Origin: Chryseobacterium sp. 52
GTDB taxonomy: Bacteria; Bacteroidota; Bacteroidia; Flavobacteriales; Weeksellaceae
Assembly (NCBI RefSeq): GCF_002754245.1
Contig: NZ_PEEX01000001.1
Coordinates: 1,902,001 to 1,966,000, forward strand
Reading direction: 5' to 3'
Length of the DNA stretch: 64,000 nt
In this document: one piece after another, positions 39,739 to 48,977 of the stretch
How the letters are laid out: each line of letters opens with the position of its first letter
Position numbering within the stretch: position 1 is the first letter of the stretch
Translations under genes and position numbers: made by a program
The notes under the pieces: model-generated
What the model was told of the DNA's origin: nothing
The model's input: only the letters and a program-made list of their open reading frames with translations
Database searches by the model: none

Positions 39739-41217
39739 ATGAATAATCCTTTGTATATGAATACGATCTCTTATCAGTATAATGCTCAGAAAATTACTAC
39801 TGGAATTTTACACATCGGCGTAGGGAATTTCCACCGCGCACATCAACAGTTTTATACCAATCTCATATTGGAATCTGAAGACCAGCAGCAATGGGGAATC
39901 TGCGGGGTCTGTCTATTACCTTCTGATGAAAAAATAGTTCAAAATTTAAGAGCTCAAAATCTTGATTATTCTCTTACCGTGTGTGGAAGAAACGGAACGG
40001 ATGAGGTTTACAAAATAGGATCTTTGCGTGAACTGATCTGGGGAATTGAAGATCCGCAAGCTGTGATAGATAAGATCGCAAACCCTTCAATTAAAATAAT
40101 CAGCTTAACGATTACCGAAGGAGGTTACAATCTGGACAAGGAAACGGGTGAGTTTCTTCTAAACGATGAAAAGATTAAGCATGATTTAAAAAACAGGACT
40201 GCTCCTTCAACAGTCTTTGGGTTTGTTGCAGAAGGACTTCGTCAGAGAAAAATGAAAAATAGTGGAGGAGTTACCATTCTTTCCTGTGATAACCTTCAGC
40301 ACAATGGAAATACAGCTAAAAGAGCTTTTACAGAATTTATTGAAGCTCAGGATAAAGCTCTTGCAGAATGGGTGAAAATTCATGTTACTTTTCCGAACAG
40401 TATGGTAGACCGGATTACTCCTGCGGTATCAGCAGAAGATATTCAAAGGCTGAATCAAAAAAGCGGAATGATAGATTTGGCACCTGTTTATTGTGAAGAT
40501 TTTGCACAATGGGTGATCGAAGATCATTTTATTGCCGGAAGGCCTTCCTGGGAGAGGGCCGGTGTAGAATTTACGGATGATGTAACGGCTTTTGAAAATA
40601 TGAAGCTGAGTCTGCTTAATGCTTCACACACCTTACTTTCTTATCCTTCTTTTCTGATGGGATACCGTAAAGTAGATGAAGCCATGGAAGATCAGGATAT
40701 TGTAAAATTTGTCCGCAACTTTATGGATACAGATATTACTCCTTTGGTTCCGGCTCCTGAGAACACAGATTTAGAAGAATATAAAAAAACACTTATTGAA
40801 AGGTTTGCGAATCACAGTGTCAGTGATCAGGTAAGCAGATTATGTTTCGATGGAATTTCAAAATTCCCGGTGTATATCATTCCTAATCTTGCTAAAATGA
40901 TTGAACGTAATATGGATCTTACTCTGCCAGCATTTTTGCTTGCTTCATACAGACATTATCTAAAATATAAAACAGATGACCACGGACATTCTTATGAAAT
41001 AGGAGAGCCCTGGCTGACAGCTGATGATGAACACCTGATTATGAGCCAGGATCCCTTTGATTTCTTAGGACTGAGTGCTTTTAAAGCTACCGATCTGAAA
41101 ACTTCAGACAAGTTTGTAGAATTATATATTCAGTTTGCAGGCGATATTAAAAATCAGGGAATAGGTCCGGTATTAAAATCAATCATAAAAATAGCGCACC
41201 ATGATTATACATTCTGA
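39739..41217 (+). CDS. Mannitol dehydrogenase-family polyol/hexonate dehydrogenase
   Basis: A 492-residue NAD-dependent dehydrogenase of the long-chain polyol dehydrogenase family. HIGVGNFHRAHQQFY near 25-40 is the nucleotide-binding region, and the catalytic K-x4-N-x2-H pattern is in MKLSLLNASHTLLSY near 290. Family members are mannitol 2-dehydrogenase and fructuronate/tagaturonate reductases. The downstream fructokinase-like kinase and MFS transporter favour mannitol to fructose, but D-fructuronate cannot be excluded. First gene of the operon, overlapping the transporter gene by 17 bp. Confidence 0.88.
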   Translation: MNNPLYMNTISYQYNAQKITTGILHIGVGNFHRAHQQFYTNLILESEDQQQWGICGVCLLPSDEKIVQNLRAQNLDYSLTVCGRNGTDEVYKIGSLRELIWGIEDPQAVIDKIANPSIKIISLTITEGGYNLDKETGEFLLNDEKIKHDLKNRTAPSTVFGFVAEGLRQRKMKNSGGVTILSCDNLQHNGNTAKRAFTEFIEAQDKALAEWVKIHVTFPNSMVDRITPAVSAEDIQRLNQKSGMIDLAPVYCEDFAQWVIEDHFIAGRPSWERAGVEFTDDVTAFENMKLSLLNASHTLLSYPSFLMGYRKVDEAMEDQDIVKFVRNFMDTDITPLVPAPENTDLEEYKKTLIERFANHSVSDQVSRLCFDGISKFPVYIIPNLAKMIERNMDLTLPAFLLASYRHYLKYKTDDHGHSYEIGEPWLTADDEHLIMSQDPFDFLGLSAFKATDLKTSDKFVELYIQFAGDIKNQGIGPVLKSIIKIAHHDYTF

Positions 41218-42547
41218 TATCGAGCCCTCAAGGTCAAAGTCGAATAACCCGATCCTGCCATTTGTTATTATAACATTCATTTATTTTATTGTGGGTTTTT
41301 TGACCACGGTGAATGAACAGTTGCAGGCCCCTTTGAAATTTACTTTTCTAAGTCAGGCCGGAGGACTTAAAAATACATTTACCACGCTCATCTCTTTTTT
41401 CTTCTTTTTAGGCTATCTGCTGAATGGAACTTTAGGAAGTAAGTGGGTGAATGCTTTAGGGTATAAAAATACAATTCTCCGAGGTCTTTTCTTTATGATT
41501 TCAGGACTGTTCATGTATCTGTGTTCATCATGGTTCGGGTATCAATATCCGGATTTGAAATTCAGTATTAAAGATGCTGTTATTCCTTTCGGTTTTGTGA
41601 TCTTTGTTATAGGCTCCTATTTGATGGGAACTGCGGCAGCTATCATTCAGGTGGTTGTAAACCCTTATGCAGCTTCTTATAAGTTGAAAGGAACTCAACC
41701 TGTACAACGGTTGAATATTTTAACGGCTATTAATTCAATAGGAACTACGTCTGCTCCTTTTTTCGTAACTGTCATCATGTTCAGTGGTATTTCTATTGAA
41801 AAGATAGAGATTAAACAGCTATTGTTGCCTCTCTCCATACTTATATTGTGCATCCTGATTATTATAATGATCACCAAAAGGCTTCATCTTCCTGATATTG
41901 CACACACAAGAGCTGTAGCAGGAGAGAAACTGGAAAGAAGCATCTGGTCGTTCAGGCATTTTGTGCTGGGAGTTCTTGCCATTTTCTTTTATGTAGGAAC
42001 AGAAGTCGCTATCGGAGCTAATATTAACCTCTATGCTTTTGAACTGATGGATTCAGGACATCCGATTACATTTTTTGGAAAAACAGATATTATTATCGGT
42101 GGGATGGACTTAGGGATTCATGCTTTATTATCTACATTATATTGGGGTGGATTTCTTATAGGCAGGGCTGTGTCAAGTTTTTTGAGTAATATTTCTGCAA
42201 GAACACAGTTGACGGTCACAACAGTTTTGGCGGCCATTCTTGCGCTAATCTCAATAATCACTCAGAATCTATGGTTTTTGGTTGCCATCGGACTCTTGCA
42301 TTCTTCGATGTGGAGCTGCATTTATTCTCTATCTATAAAAGGGTTGAATAAATATACTTCAAAAGCTTCAGGAATCTTTATTTCTGCTGTATTTGGCGGT
42401 GCTGTTTTTACCCTTTTACAGGGAGGATTAGCAGATGTTTTCGGATCATGGAGATGGACCTGGTTTCTTACTGTAATCTGTGAATTATTAATGCTGGCTT
42501 ATGCTTTATTCGGATCTCGGATAAGAGAGAAAGATATGATTATTTGA
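41201..42547 (+). CDS. FucP/GluP-like sugar MFS transporter
   Basis: A 448-residue transporter with about twelve membrane helices. The N-terminal half has FLTTVNEQLQAPLKFTF, typical of the fucose/glucose-galactose permease subgroup, then FFFLGYLLNGTLGSKWV; NPYAASYKLKGTQ follows helix five. It should import the sugar or polyol with protons through the inner membrane. Its start overlaps the end of the dehydrogenase gene, which shows coupling. Confidence 0.88.
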   Translation: MIIHSDIEPSRSKSNNPILPFVIITFIYFIVGFLTTVNEQLQAPLKFTFLSQAGGLKNTFTTLISFFFFLGYLLNGTLGSKWVNALGYKNTILRGLFFMISGLFMYLCSSWFGYQYPDLKFSIKDAVIPFGFVIFVIGSYLMGTAAAIIQVVVNPYAASYKLKGTQPVQRLNILTAINSIGTTSAPFFVTVIMFSGISIEKIEIKQLLLPLSILILCILIIIMITKRLHLPDIAHTRAVAGEKLERSIWSFRHFVLGVLAIFFYVGTEVAIGANINLYAFELMDSGHPITFFGKTDIIIGGMDLGIHALLSTLYWGGFLIGRAVSSFLSNISARTQLTVTTVLAAILALISIITQNLWFLVAIGLLHSSMWSCIYSLSIKGLNKYTSKASGIFISAVFGGAVFTLLQGGLADVFGSWRWTWFLTVICELLMLAYALFGSRIREKDMII

Positions 42548-42567
42548 TAATATTTTATTAAAAAAGT

Positions 42568-43299
42568 ATGCTTAAATATAATCTATTGCTCTTTTTTTCT
42601 ATACTCATAGGGGCTTCAATGAATGCGCAAGAACTGCATTCAGCTTTACAGCTTAGGAACAGCCATTTGTGGAGAGGGCTTGAAGTATCGGCAGGGCTGG
42701 TATATACTGGTGATATACATCTCGATTTTAAAAATTTTTACGGAGGTTTTTGGGGCGGTGGTAATGTAGATGGCTCTTACAAGGAATTTAACCATTATAT
42801 TGGATATAAAAACAAGCGCCTGACTGTAGAACTATGGGATATTTATAATTTTTCTCCCGGTGCAGCTTATAATAATAAAGAGTACTTTAATTATTCCGGA
42901 CGTGAAACCGGACGGTTCTGGGATTTGAGATCCTTTTATACCGTTAGTGATCAACTTCCTTTAGTGCTCAGCTGGAATACAGTTGTTTTCGGAAGAGACA
43001 GAAACAGCATCAATACAGAAAATAAATATTCAACTTTTGTTTCGGGAGAATATCCTGTGTATAAAAAAGAAAGTCTGGAAGTCAAGGGAAGACTAGGCTA
43101 TAGCTTTGCGCTGAATAACAGTAATGGAGAGAAGAATAATTTTTTCGCAAAAGAATCTGGATTCAATGAAATAAGCCTTATTATTTCAAAAAGCTTTACA
43201 ATTGACGGCTACAAACTCCCTATAGGAATATGGGGAATGTGGAATCCGGTAAACAACAATGCTTTTCTTCAGTTCTCCGTTCAGGCGTATTCATTTTAA
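42568..43299 (+). CDS. Probable outer-membrane beta-barrel protein
   Basis: A 243-residue exported protein (signal peptide about 1-22, ending MNAQE). The mature part has alternating strand character with many aromatics and a terminal aromatic residue (SVQAYSF), as in outer-membrane barrels; it resembles TorF-type proteins. It is encoded 20 bp after the transporter and may be the outer-membrane pore for the substrate (inference); no SusCD pair is present. Confidence 0.7.
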   Translation: MLKYNLLLFFSILIGASMNAQELHSALQLRNSHLWRGLEVSAGLVYTGDIHLDFKNFYGGFWGGGNVDGSYKEFNHYIGYKNKRLTVELWDIYNFSPGAAYNNKEYFNYSGRETGRFWDLRSFYTVSDQLPLVLSWNTVVFGRDRNSINTENKYSTFVSGEYPVYKKESLEVKGRLGYSFALNNSNGEKNNFFAKESGFNEISLIISKSFTIDGYKLPIGIWGMWNPVNNNAFLQFSVQAYSF

Positions 43300-43443
43300 C
43301 ATAAAAAATTAAAAGGCAGGGGAAAAATAAAATTTTCATTATTGAATCATGCCTTTGCTTATACCTAAAGAGTTTTCACTAATTTACTGATATCATAAAA
43401 TAAGACTTATGAGTCTATATATCGGAATACAATTTAATTGATA

Positions 43444-44367
43444 ATGGAAAAGAAAAAATTTAAAGCAGTCTGCTTTGGGGAAGTCCTTTGGGATATATTT
43501 CCGGGAGAACAGAGAAGAATTGGTGGAGCACCGTTCAATGTGGCATATCACCTTTTTAAAATGGGTCTTGATGTAGATATGATCAGCAGTGTGGGAAATG
43601 ATGAGCTTGGTCATGAGTTGCTGCATAAAATTAAAAACTGGCAGATTTCTACAGATAATATTCAGGTAACGGAGGAACATCCAACGAGTACCGTGGTTGC
43701 ATCAGTAGATGAAAACAATGATGCTCATTATGATATTGTAGAAAATGTTGCGTGGGATTGTATTGAAATGACTCAGAAAAACCAGCAGGCTATCGGTATG
43801 GCTGATGCTTTGGTCTTCGGAACATTGGCTGCCAGGAATGAAAAATCAAAAAATACTTTGTTTCAACTGCTTGAAATGAGTTCTTATAATGTGTTTGATA
43901 TTAATTTGAGGGAGCCTTATTATGATATTATGATCATTAATGAGTTACTGCATAAGACACAGTTGGCAAAATTCAATAAAGCGGAACTGCGTATGGTCTT
44001 AGATTTTTTAAAGAAAGAATACAAAGATGAAAAAGACAGCATCCGCTATTTGCAAGACAAATTTGGAATCCGCGAGATTATTGTTTCAAAAGGAAGTAAA
44101 GGCGCTCTTTATGCTCATGAAGACAAGTTTTATCTGTATCCAACAATTCCCGTTGAGGTTAAAGATACGGTAGGAAGTGGTGATTCGTTTTTAGCCGGAT
44201 TTTTATCCAAAAGATTACAAAAAGAAACTTCAGCCCATGAAATCATGGCTCAGGCTGTTTCATTGGGAGCTTTTATTACCTCGCAGGAAGGAGCATGTCC
44301 GGATTATACGCTGGAAGATTTTATTGAATTTAAAGAAAAGCATCAATTATCGGCTTTGAGCTTTTAA
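43444..44367 (+). CDS. Fructokinase-like PfkB carbohydrate kinase
   Basis: A 307-residue PfkB kinase. CFGEVLWDIFPGEQRRIGGAPFNVAYHL near the N-terminus is typical of bacterial fructokinases, with the ATP-site motif DTVGSGDSFLAGF near 240 and its catalytic Asp. It would phosphorylate the fructose made by the dehydrogenase. ATG at 43444 is chosen over TTG at 43438. The 138-bp gap before it is larger than between the other genes, so it may also have its own promoter. Confidence 0.9.
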   Translation: MEKKKFKAVCFGEVLWDIFPGEQRRIGGAPFNVAYHLFKMGLDVDMISSVGNDELGHELLHKIKNWQISTDNIQVTEEHPTSTVVASVDENNDAHYDIVENVAWDCIEMTQKNQQAIGMADALVFGTLAARNEKSKNTLFQLLEMSSYNVFDINLREPYYDIMIINELLHKTQLAKFNKAELRMVLDFLKKEYKDEKDSIRYLQDKFGIREIIVSKGSKGALYAHEDKFYLYPTIPVEVKDTVGSGDSFLAGFLSKRLQKETSAHEIMAQAVSLGAFITSQEGACPDYTLEDFIEFKEKHQLSALSF

Positions 44368-44403
44368 AAGTGAACTTTTATTTGAGCTATTTGATGTATT
44401 AAT

Positions 44404-44440
44404 AAAAAAGCCTCTGAAATCATAGATTTCAGAGGCTTTT
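44404..44440. terminator. Terminator hairpin, near-copy of the tRNA-Leu terminator
   Basis: A 12-bp stem GCCTCTGAAATC/GATTTCAGAGGC with a short central ATA/TAT loop, T-run on the minus strand (TTTTTTATT) and TTTTAG on the + strand. It can end the fructokinase operon on the + strand, but the run of T's and flanking sequence match the minus-strand terminator of tRNA-Leu at 61972. Confidence 0.8.
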
Positions 44441-44448
44441 AGTACCCA
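44410..44448 (-). other. attachment-site-like repeat, left copy (tRNA-Leu 3' tail plus terminator)
   Basis: Matches 61971-62008 at about 34 of 38 positions with one indel, in the same orientation, including 12 identical bases TTTTAGTACCCA that in the right copy contain the last six bases of the tRNA (complement). Further to the right (44449-44468, minus TTCGAT...TCGGTTA) there is a faint resemblance to the tRNA T-arm. Confidence 0.55.
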
Positions 44449-45037
44449 TAACCGAAGAAATATCGAAACATTTACTGGAAGATTTAGAAATAATTTCACA
44501 GTTGTCAGGATTGAAAAACTAAACTTTTACAGTTGTAGATTTGTCGTTACAGTCTCTTTTGGAGAATATGCATACAGCCTTTTGTAAGTTATCACCTTCA
44601 ATCTTTGTTTTTTTCAAGTTCCTTTCGAAGTCTCAGCAGTACTTCTCTTATGCGATTAAGGTTTTTTCCCTCTGTAAGCTTACCTGCTTTTTGAAGCTTT
44701 CATCAATCGATTAGGCTTTCTTAGCAGATCCCTGATTCTTGAGTTCCCGAAGATATATTACTTAACTACACACTTAAAAATAGTGCTTTGATCTAAAATT
44801 GACTTCGTCGAATCTTCGATTTCTGAACTGTTATTTTTTCTAATCTTTTTGATGCTCTTAAAGCTAAAGAGTAGAAGAATTATTTCCTAACAAAGTTGTT
44901 AACCCTAGACTAAGTGAATTATATGTAACCAGTCTAAATGAATTTGACTTAGAAGCTTTTTAAAGAGATGAATGTTTTTTTTAATTTTATTGTGAATAAA
45001 AGTAAAATTTTTATATATTGAATAAAGAATAACCGGG
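44449..45037. other. Gene-poor stretch with decayed transposase
   Basis: No intact ORF in 589 bp. The centre holds a minus-strand decayed transposase fragment (44523-44757). The remainder is AT-rich, with a probable promoter for the HTCS gene that I could not pin down. Confidence 0.5.
44523..44757 (-). pseudogene. Decayed IS3-family OrfA-like transposase remnant
   Basis: Reading the minus strand in two frames gives pieces like the C-terminal coiled coil of IS3-type OrfA proteins: RIREVLLRLRKELEK, then after a frameshift KIEGDNLQKAVCIFSKRD (OrfA proteins usually end with an ...ERDILKKAVAIFSK-like segment). Stop codons and frameshifts interrupt it, and no OrfB follows. It is dead and lies just inside the left repeat. 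Confidence 0.45.
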
Positions 45038-48000
45038 ATGTTGCGTTTTTTATTAATAATAGCTTTTTTTTTTACCCCATTACTAATCTTTGCGCAAAAT
45101 ATTAGGCATCTTACTGTCGAAGATGGTTTACCCCAATCCTTTGTGTCTGGTATTTTACAGGATCGTAACGGTTTTGTGTGGATCAGTACCAGAAATGGTC
45201 TCGCAAGATACGATGGGCATACTTTTAAAATTTTTCAGCATGATCTGAAAAATAAAAACTCTTTATCTTCAAATATTATCGTTGACATTAAGAATGGTCA
45301 TCATAATGATTTGTTAATAAAGTATGCATCCGGAGAAATAGATAAATTTGATCTCAAATTTGAAAAGACTAAAAGTGTGATCGGGTTGTCTTTTATAAGA
45401 AAAAATAATTTGGAAAGTCACAGGAGTATCTGGTTGATTACCAAAGATCAAAAATTCTGGTTTAAGACCACAAATGAAAAACTATATTATTTTGATATTA
45501 AAAATAATAAACTCGTAAATTTTAGCAGCTCTTTAGATTTAGGCGATCTGATTTATAATATACTCGAAGATCACCAAGGAAATATTTGGATTCTCACCCA
45601 AAAAACTCTGATAAAATTTGATAAAAAAAGTCTACAGGTTAAAAAATTCCCAATACCTTACAGCAATTACACTTCACAGATAGGAGGGAATACTGTAGTA
45701 GCTACTGCTTTCATCGAGAGGAAAAATGGCGAAATTGTTTGGGCAGATAAGGGAAATATGTACTTTTTTAATCCTAAAAACAATTCTTTTAAAACTCAAA
45801 TACTTCCGGTAAAATCTCCTTACAATATTAAATGGATTGAGACAGATAAAAATGGTAAGGAATATTTTGTTGCTAAAAATACCATATTCAGTTACAGTTC
45901 GCAATCTGGTATTCAGATAATTAAAGATTTCAGTTCTCTGATTGATAAAAAACCGCAGGCATTTTTAGTGGATTATACAGGTTTGTTTTGGGTGGGAGAC
46001 GACGCAGATGGGATTTTCACGATAGATACCAGTCTAAATTTTAATTCTTTTAACTATAAAAAAGATTTTATTATCGATTTACTAAATCAGGAATATGGCA
46101 TTTCTACCGAAGATTTCTTTAAATGGAAAAGTAATCAGCCGGGAATTTTAAAAGCGTCCTACTACTTTAAATCATCAAAAAACTTTCTTGCCTTAAACCG
46201 TACGGTGGCTTTTTTTGATAAAAAATTGAAAAAACTTAAAAAGTTACCTGAATTACCATTTAATTCCGAAAAGAAATTCAACCCAATCGAAGGAATCTCT
46301 AATGAGGGTGAGGCTTTGTTTGTTGCTGATCATTCGAATATTGTCTACAAGATGAATACGGTTACAAACAAATGGGAATATTTTTTTAATTTGAATAATT
46401 TTTCCGAAAAATTAAAAGTCAGCAGTATGTATCTTGATCTTAAAAATCAGACTTTATGGATAGCCACTGAATCTTCTGGTCTTCTTCGGTTAAATTTAAA
46501 CAATAAAAAATTACAGGCGGTTAAAATATTGTCTATAAGTGATTTAATATCTCTGGAACCCGATTTGAAAAACAAAAATTACCTCTGGATTGGGAGTACA
46601 GAAGGTTTAATACGTTTTGATAAAAGTAATCTTACAAGCAAAATATTTTCGGTAAAAGAAGGTCTTCCGGATAATGTCATTTATTCTATGCTCAGTGATT
46701 CGTCCGGAAATTTATGGATGGGAACCAACAAAGGACTTACGTTTTTTGATACCAAAACATATAATTCCAGAGCTTTTACAAAGCATGAAGGCATAGAAAA
46801 TATAGAATTCAACAGATTTCATCAGTTATTGCTTTCCGATGGGAGAATGGCTTTTGGTGGCGCAGATAAAGGAGTGCTTTTTAATCCAAAAAATATCAAA
46901 TCTGATGTTTTTTCTCCTAAAACAGTAATCACAGGAATTAAAATAAACAACGAAGATTTTCAACGTTTTCAACCCAATACCCCTCAGTCAGATTATATTA
47001 AAAATCTGACCATGGAATATTCTGAAAATACCATATCATTTAGTTATACTGCATTAGATTTCAGGCAGCCACAGGTGATCAAATACAGATACCGTCTTCT
47101 TGGATATCAGGAAGACTGGTTTTTGGCGGGGAAAAACAGAGAGGCAATATTCACAAAACTGCCTCCGGGAAAATATACTTTTGAGGTCAATGCCACCAAT
47201 ACCTCTGGTAAATGGAGTTCTCAGGTCAAATCGTTAAAAGTTACCATTCTGTCTCCTTGGTATAAAACGTGGTGGGCGATACTACTTTATCTGTTAATTT
47301 TTATAGCAGGAATTTACTTCTTTATCAAATTGAGAATTAATCAGGAAGTGATCAAAAATGAGATAAAAGCCAAGCAAAAAGAAGCCGAAGAGCTGCGAAA
47401 ACTTGATGAAATAAAAACCGAATTTTTCTCCACTTTTGCCCATGAGTTCCGTACTCCTTTATCATTGATTTTGGCTCCGGCAGAGCAGTTGGCTGCAGCT
47501 GAAAACAGCAGAGAAAGAGAGCAACTGTTTGAGACTATAAAGAAAAATACGAACAGCCTGATTCTGCTTACCGATCAACTGGTTGACATGGCAAAATTGG
47601 AAGCCGGCGTTCTGAAACCACAAATGGTATGGGGGAACATCGTGAGCGCAATTTCTGCAACGGTACATGCTTTCGAAGAAGAAGCTTCTGCTCAGAAAGT
47701 CTTTTTAAAATTAGATGCTCCTGAAAGTATTAACTGCCTTTTTGCCACTTATTCTTTAGACCGAATTTTGTATAATCTTTTATCGAATGCCTTAAAATTT
47801 TCCTGCCCCGGAGATTATATTTTAGTAAAAGTATCTCAAGATAACATGGGCGTTTTTATCAGCGTACAAGATCAGGGAATTGGAATTCCCGAGGAAGAAC
47901 AAAATCAGATTTTCGACAAATATTTTAAAGGGACGAATCAAAATCCACAAAAAGGAACAGGAATAGGCCTTTCTTTGGTCAAGGATTTGGTAGATCTTCA

Positions 48001-48880
48001 TCATGGCAGCGTTCATTTAGAAAGTTCCACACAGCAACCCACAGGAAGCACTTTTACCATATATCTGCCTTTTACAGAAGAAGAGAATATAATCGGAGAC
48101 AAAGAGGAGAGCACTCAGCAGACGAATGAAAAGCTCAGTATTCTGATTGTAGAGGATCATAAGGATCTGGCACAATTTATTTCTGAAAGCCTCTCTGAAT
48201 TGTATCATGTTTTCACCGCTGAAAACGGTAGAGTAGCTCTGGAAATGGCGGTTGAAGAAATGCCGGATCTTATTATAAGCGACGTTTCTATGGATGAAAT
48301 GAATGGTTTTGAGTTTTGCAAATTGGTAAAAAATAATATCACCATAAATCATATTCCTGTGATTCTTCTCACGGCAAAGGCTGATAAAGAAAGTATGATG
48401 GAAGGATTATCTTATGGAGCAAATGATTATCTGACGAAGCCTTTCAGTATGGTTGAACTAAAACTGAGAATAAGCAATCAACTGACTTTGCAGGCCAAGA
48501 GATTTGAGTTTCTGAAAAATAAATTCAGTAAAGGAGAAACTTCACAGGAACCTGAATCGGGAGACGAAATAACCAACGAATTTTACGACAGAATTTGCAC
48601 AATTATTGAAAAAAATCTTGATGATAAAGATTTTGGTGTCGATCAGCTGGCGTCTGCGCTTTCGATGAGCCGAACCAATCTTCATCGGAAAGTAAAAGCC
48701 GTTTTCAGTAATTCTACGAGCGAAATTATAAAAATCTACCGTTTAAAAAGAGCTGCAGAACTTCTTAAAAAAGACTATAATATTTCAGAAGTTGCTTACA
48801 TGACAGGTTTTAATACTCCTTCTTATTTTAGCAAATGCTTTAAAGAATATTTCGGCACAACCCCTACAAAACATCTGTAA
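45038..48880 (+). CDS. Hybrid two-component system sensor-regulator (HTCS)
   Basis: A 1280-residue, single-polypeptide sensor and regulator. The signal peptide/anchor is about 1-20. The periplasmic sensor (about 25-720) is made of Reg_prop repeats (for example GLPQSFVSGILQDRNGFVWIS and NLWMGTNKGLTFFD) plus a Y_Y_Y domain (KYRYRLLGYQEDWF ... LPPGKYTFEVNATN). A membrane segment (744-766) leads to HisKA with FAHEFRTPLSLIL (His near 803) and HATPase GTGIGLSLVKDL, a receiver (about 1032-1147, Asp in LIISDVSMD) and an AraC HTH (about 1188-1280, YMTGFNTPSYFSKCFKEYFG). These usually control glycan loci; here it heads a T9SS surface-protein locus. Confidence 0.95.
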   Translation: MLRFLLIIAFFFTPLLIFAQNIRHLTVEDGLPQSFVSGILQDRNGFVWISTRNGLARYDGHTFKIFQHDLKNKNSLSSNIIVDIKNGHHNDLLIKYASGEIDKFDLKFEKTKSVIGLSFIRKNNLESHRSIWLITKDQKFWFKTTNEKLYYFDIKNNKLVNFSSSLDLGDLIYNILEDHQGNIWILTQKTLIKFDKKSLQVKKFPIPYSNYTSQIGGNTVVATAFIERKNGEIVWADKGNMYFFNPKNNSFKTQILPVKSPYNIKWIETDKNGKEYFVAKNTIFSYSSQSGIQIIKDFSSLIDKKPQAFLVDYTGLFWVGDDADGIFTIDTSLNFNSFNYKKDFIIDLLNQEYGISTEDFFKWKSNQPGILKASYYFKSSKNFLALNRTVAFFDKKLKKLKKLPELPFNSEKKFNPIEGISNEGEALFVADHSNIVYKMNTVTNKWEYFFNLNNFSEKLKVSSMYLDLKNQTLWIATESSGLLRLNLNNKKLQAVKILSISDLISLEPDLKNKNYLWIGSTEGLIRFDKSNLTSKIFSVKEGLPDNVIYSMLSDSSGNLWMGTNKGLTFFDTKTYNSRAFTKHEGIENIEFNRFHQLLLSDGRMAFGGADKGVLFNPKNIKSDVFSPKTVITGIKINNEDFQRFQPNTPQSDYIKNLTMEYSENTISFSYTALDFRQPQVIKYRYRLLGYQEDWFLAGKNREAIFTKLPPGKYTFEVNATNTSGKWSSQVKSLKVTILSPWYKTWWAILLYLLIFIAGIYFFIKLRINQEVIKNEIKAKQKEAEELRKLDEIKTEFFSTFAHEFRTPLSLILAPAEQLAAAENSREREQLFETIKKNTNSLILLTDQLVDMAKLEAGVLKPQMVWGNIVSAISATVHAFEEEASAQKVFLKLDAPESINCLFATYSLDRILYNLLSNALKFSCPGDYILVKVSQDNMGVFISVQDQGIGIPEEEQNQIFDKYFKGTNQNPQKGTGIGLSLVKDLVDLHHGSVHLESSTQQPTGSTFTIYLPFTEEENIIGDKEESTQQTNEKLSILIVEDHKDLAQFISESLSELYHVFTAENGRVALEMAVEEMPDLIISDVSMDEMNGFEFCKLVKNNITINHIPVILLTAKADKESMMEGLSYGANDYLTKPFSMVELKLRISNQLTLQAKRFEFLKNKFSKGETSQEPESGDEITNEFYDRICTIIEKNLDDKDFGVDQLASALSMSRTNLHRKVKAVFSNSTSEIIKIYRLKRAAELLKKDYNISEVAYMTGFNTPSYFSKCFKEYFGTTPTKHL

Positions 48881-48977
48881 ATAAGGGTTTTGGAACAAAA
48901 TTGATAGTTTTTGAAACGAGATTGACAGCCTCAGATTTTCCTTTCACATACTTTTACACCAACAAAAATGTAATCGT

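Noticed and set aside
44401..44448. The 44410 repeat as an ordinary terminator only
   Set aside because: It does contain a terminator, but a chance match would not include TTTTAGTACCCA, which lies beyond the stem and equals the tRNA 3' tail plus spacer. Kept as an att-like candidate with moderate confidence.
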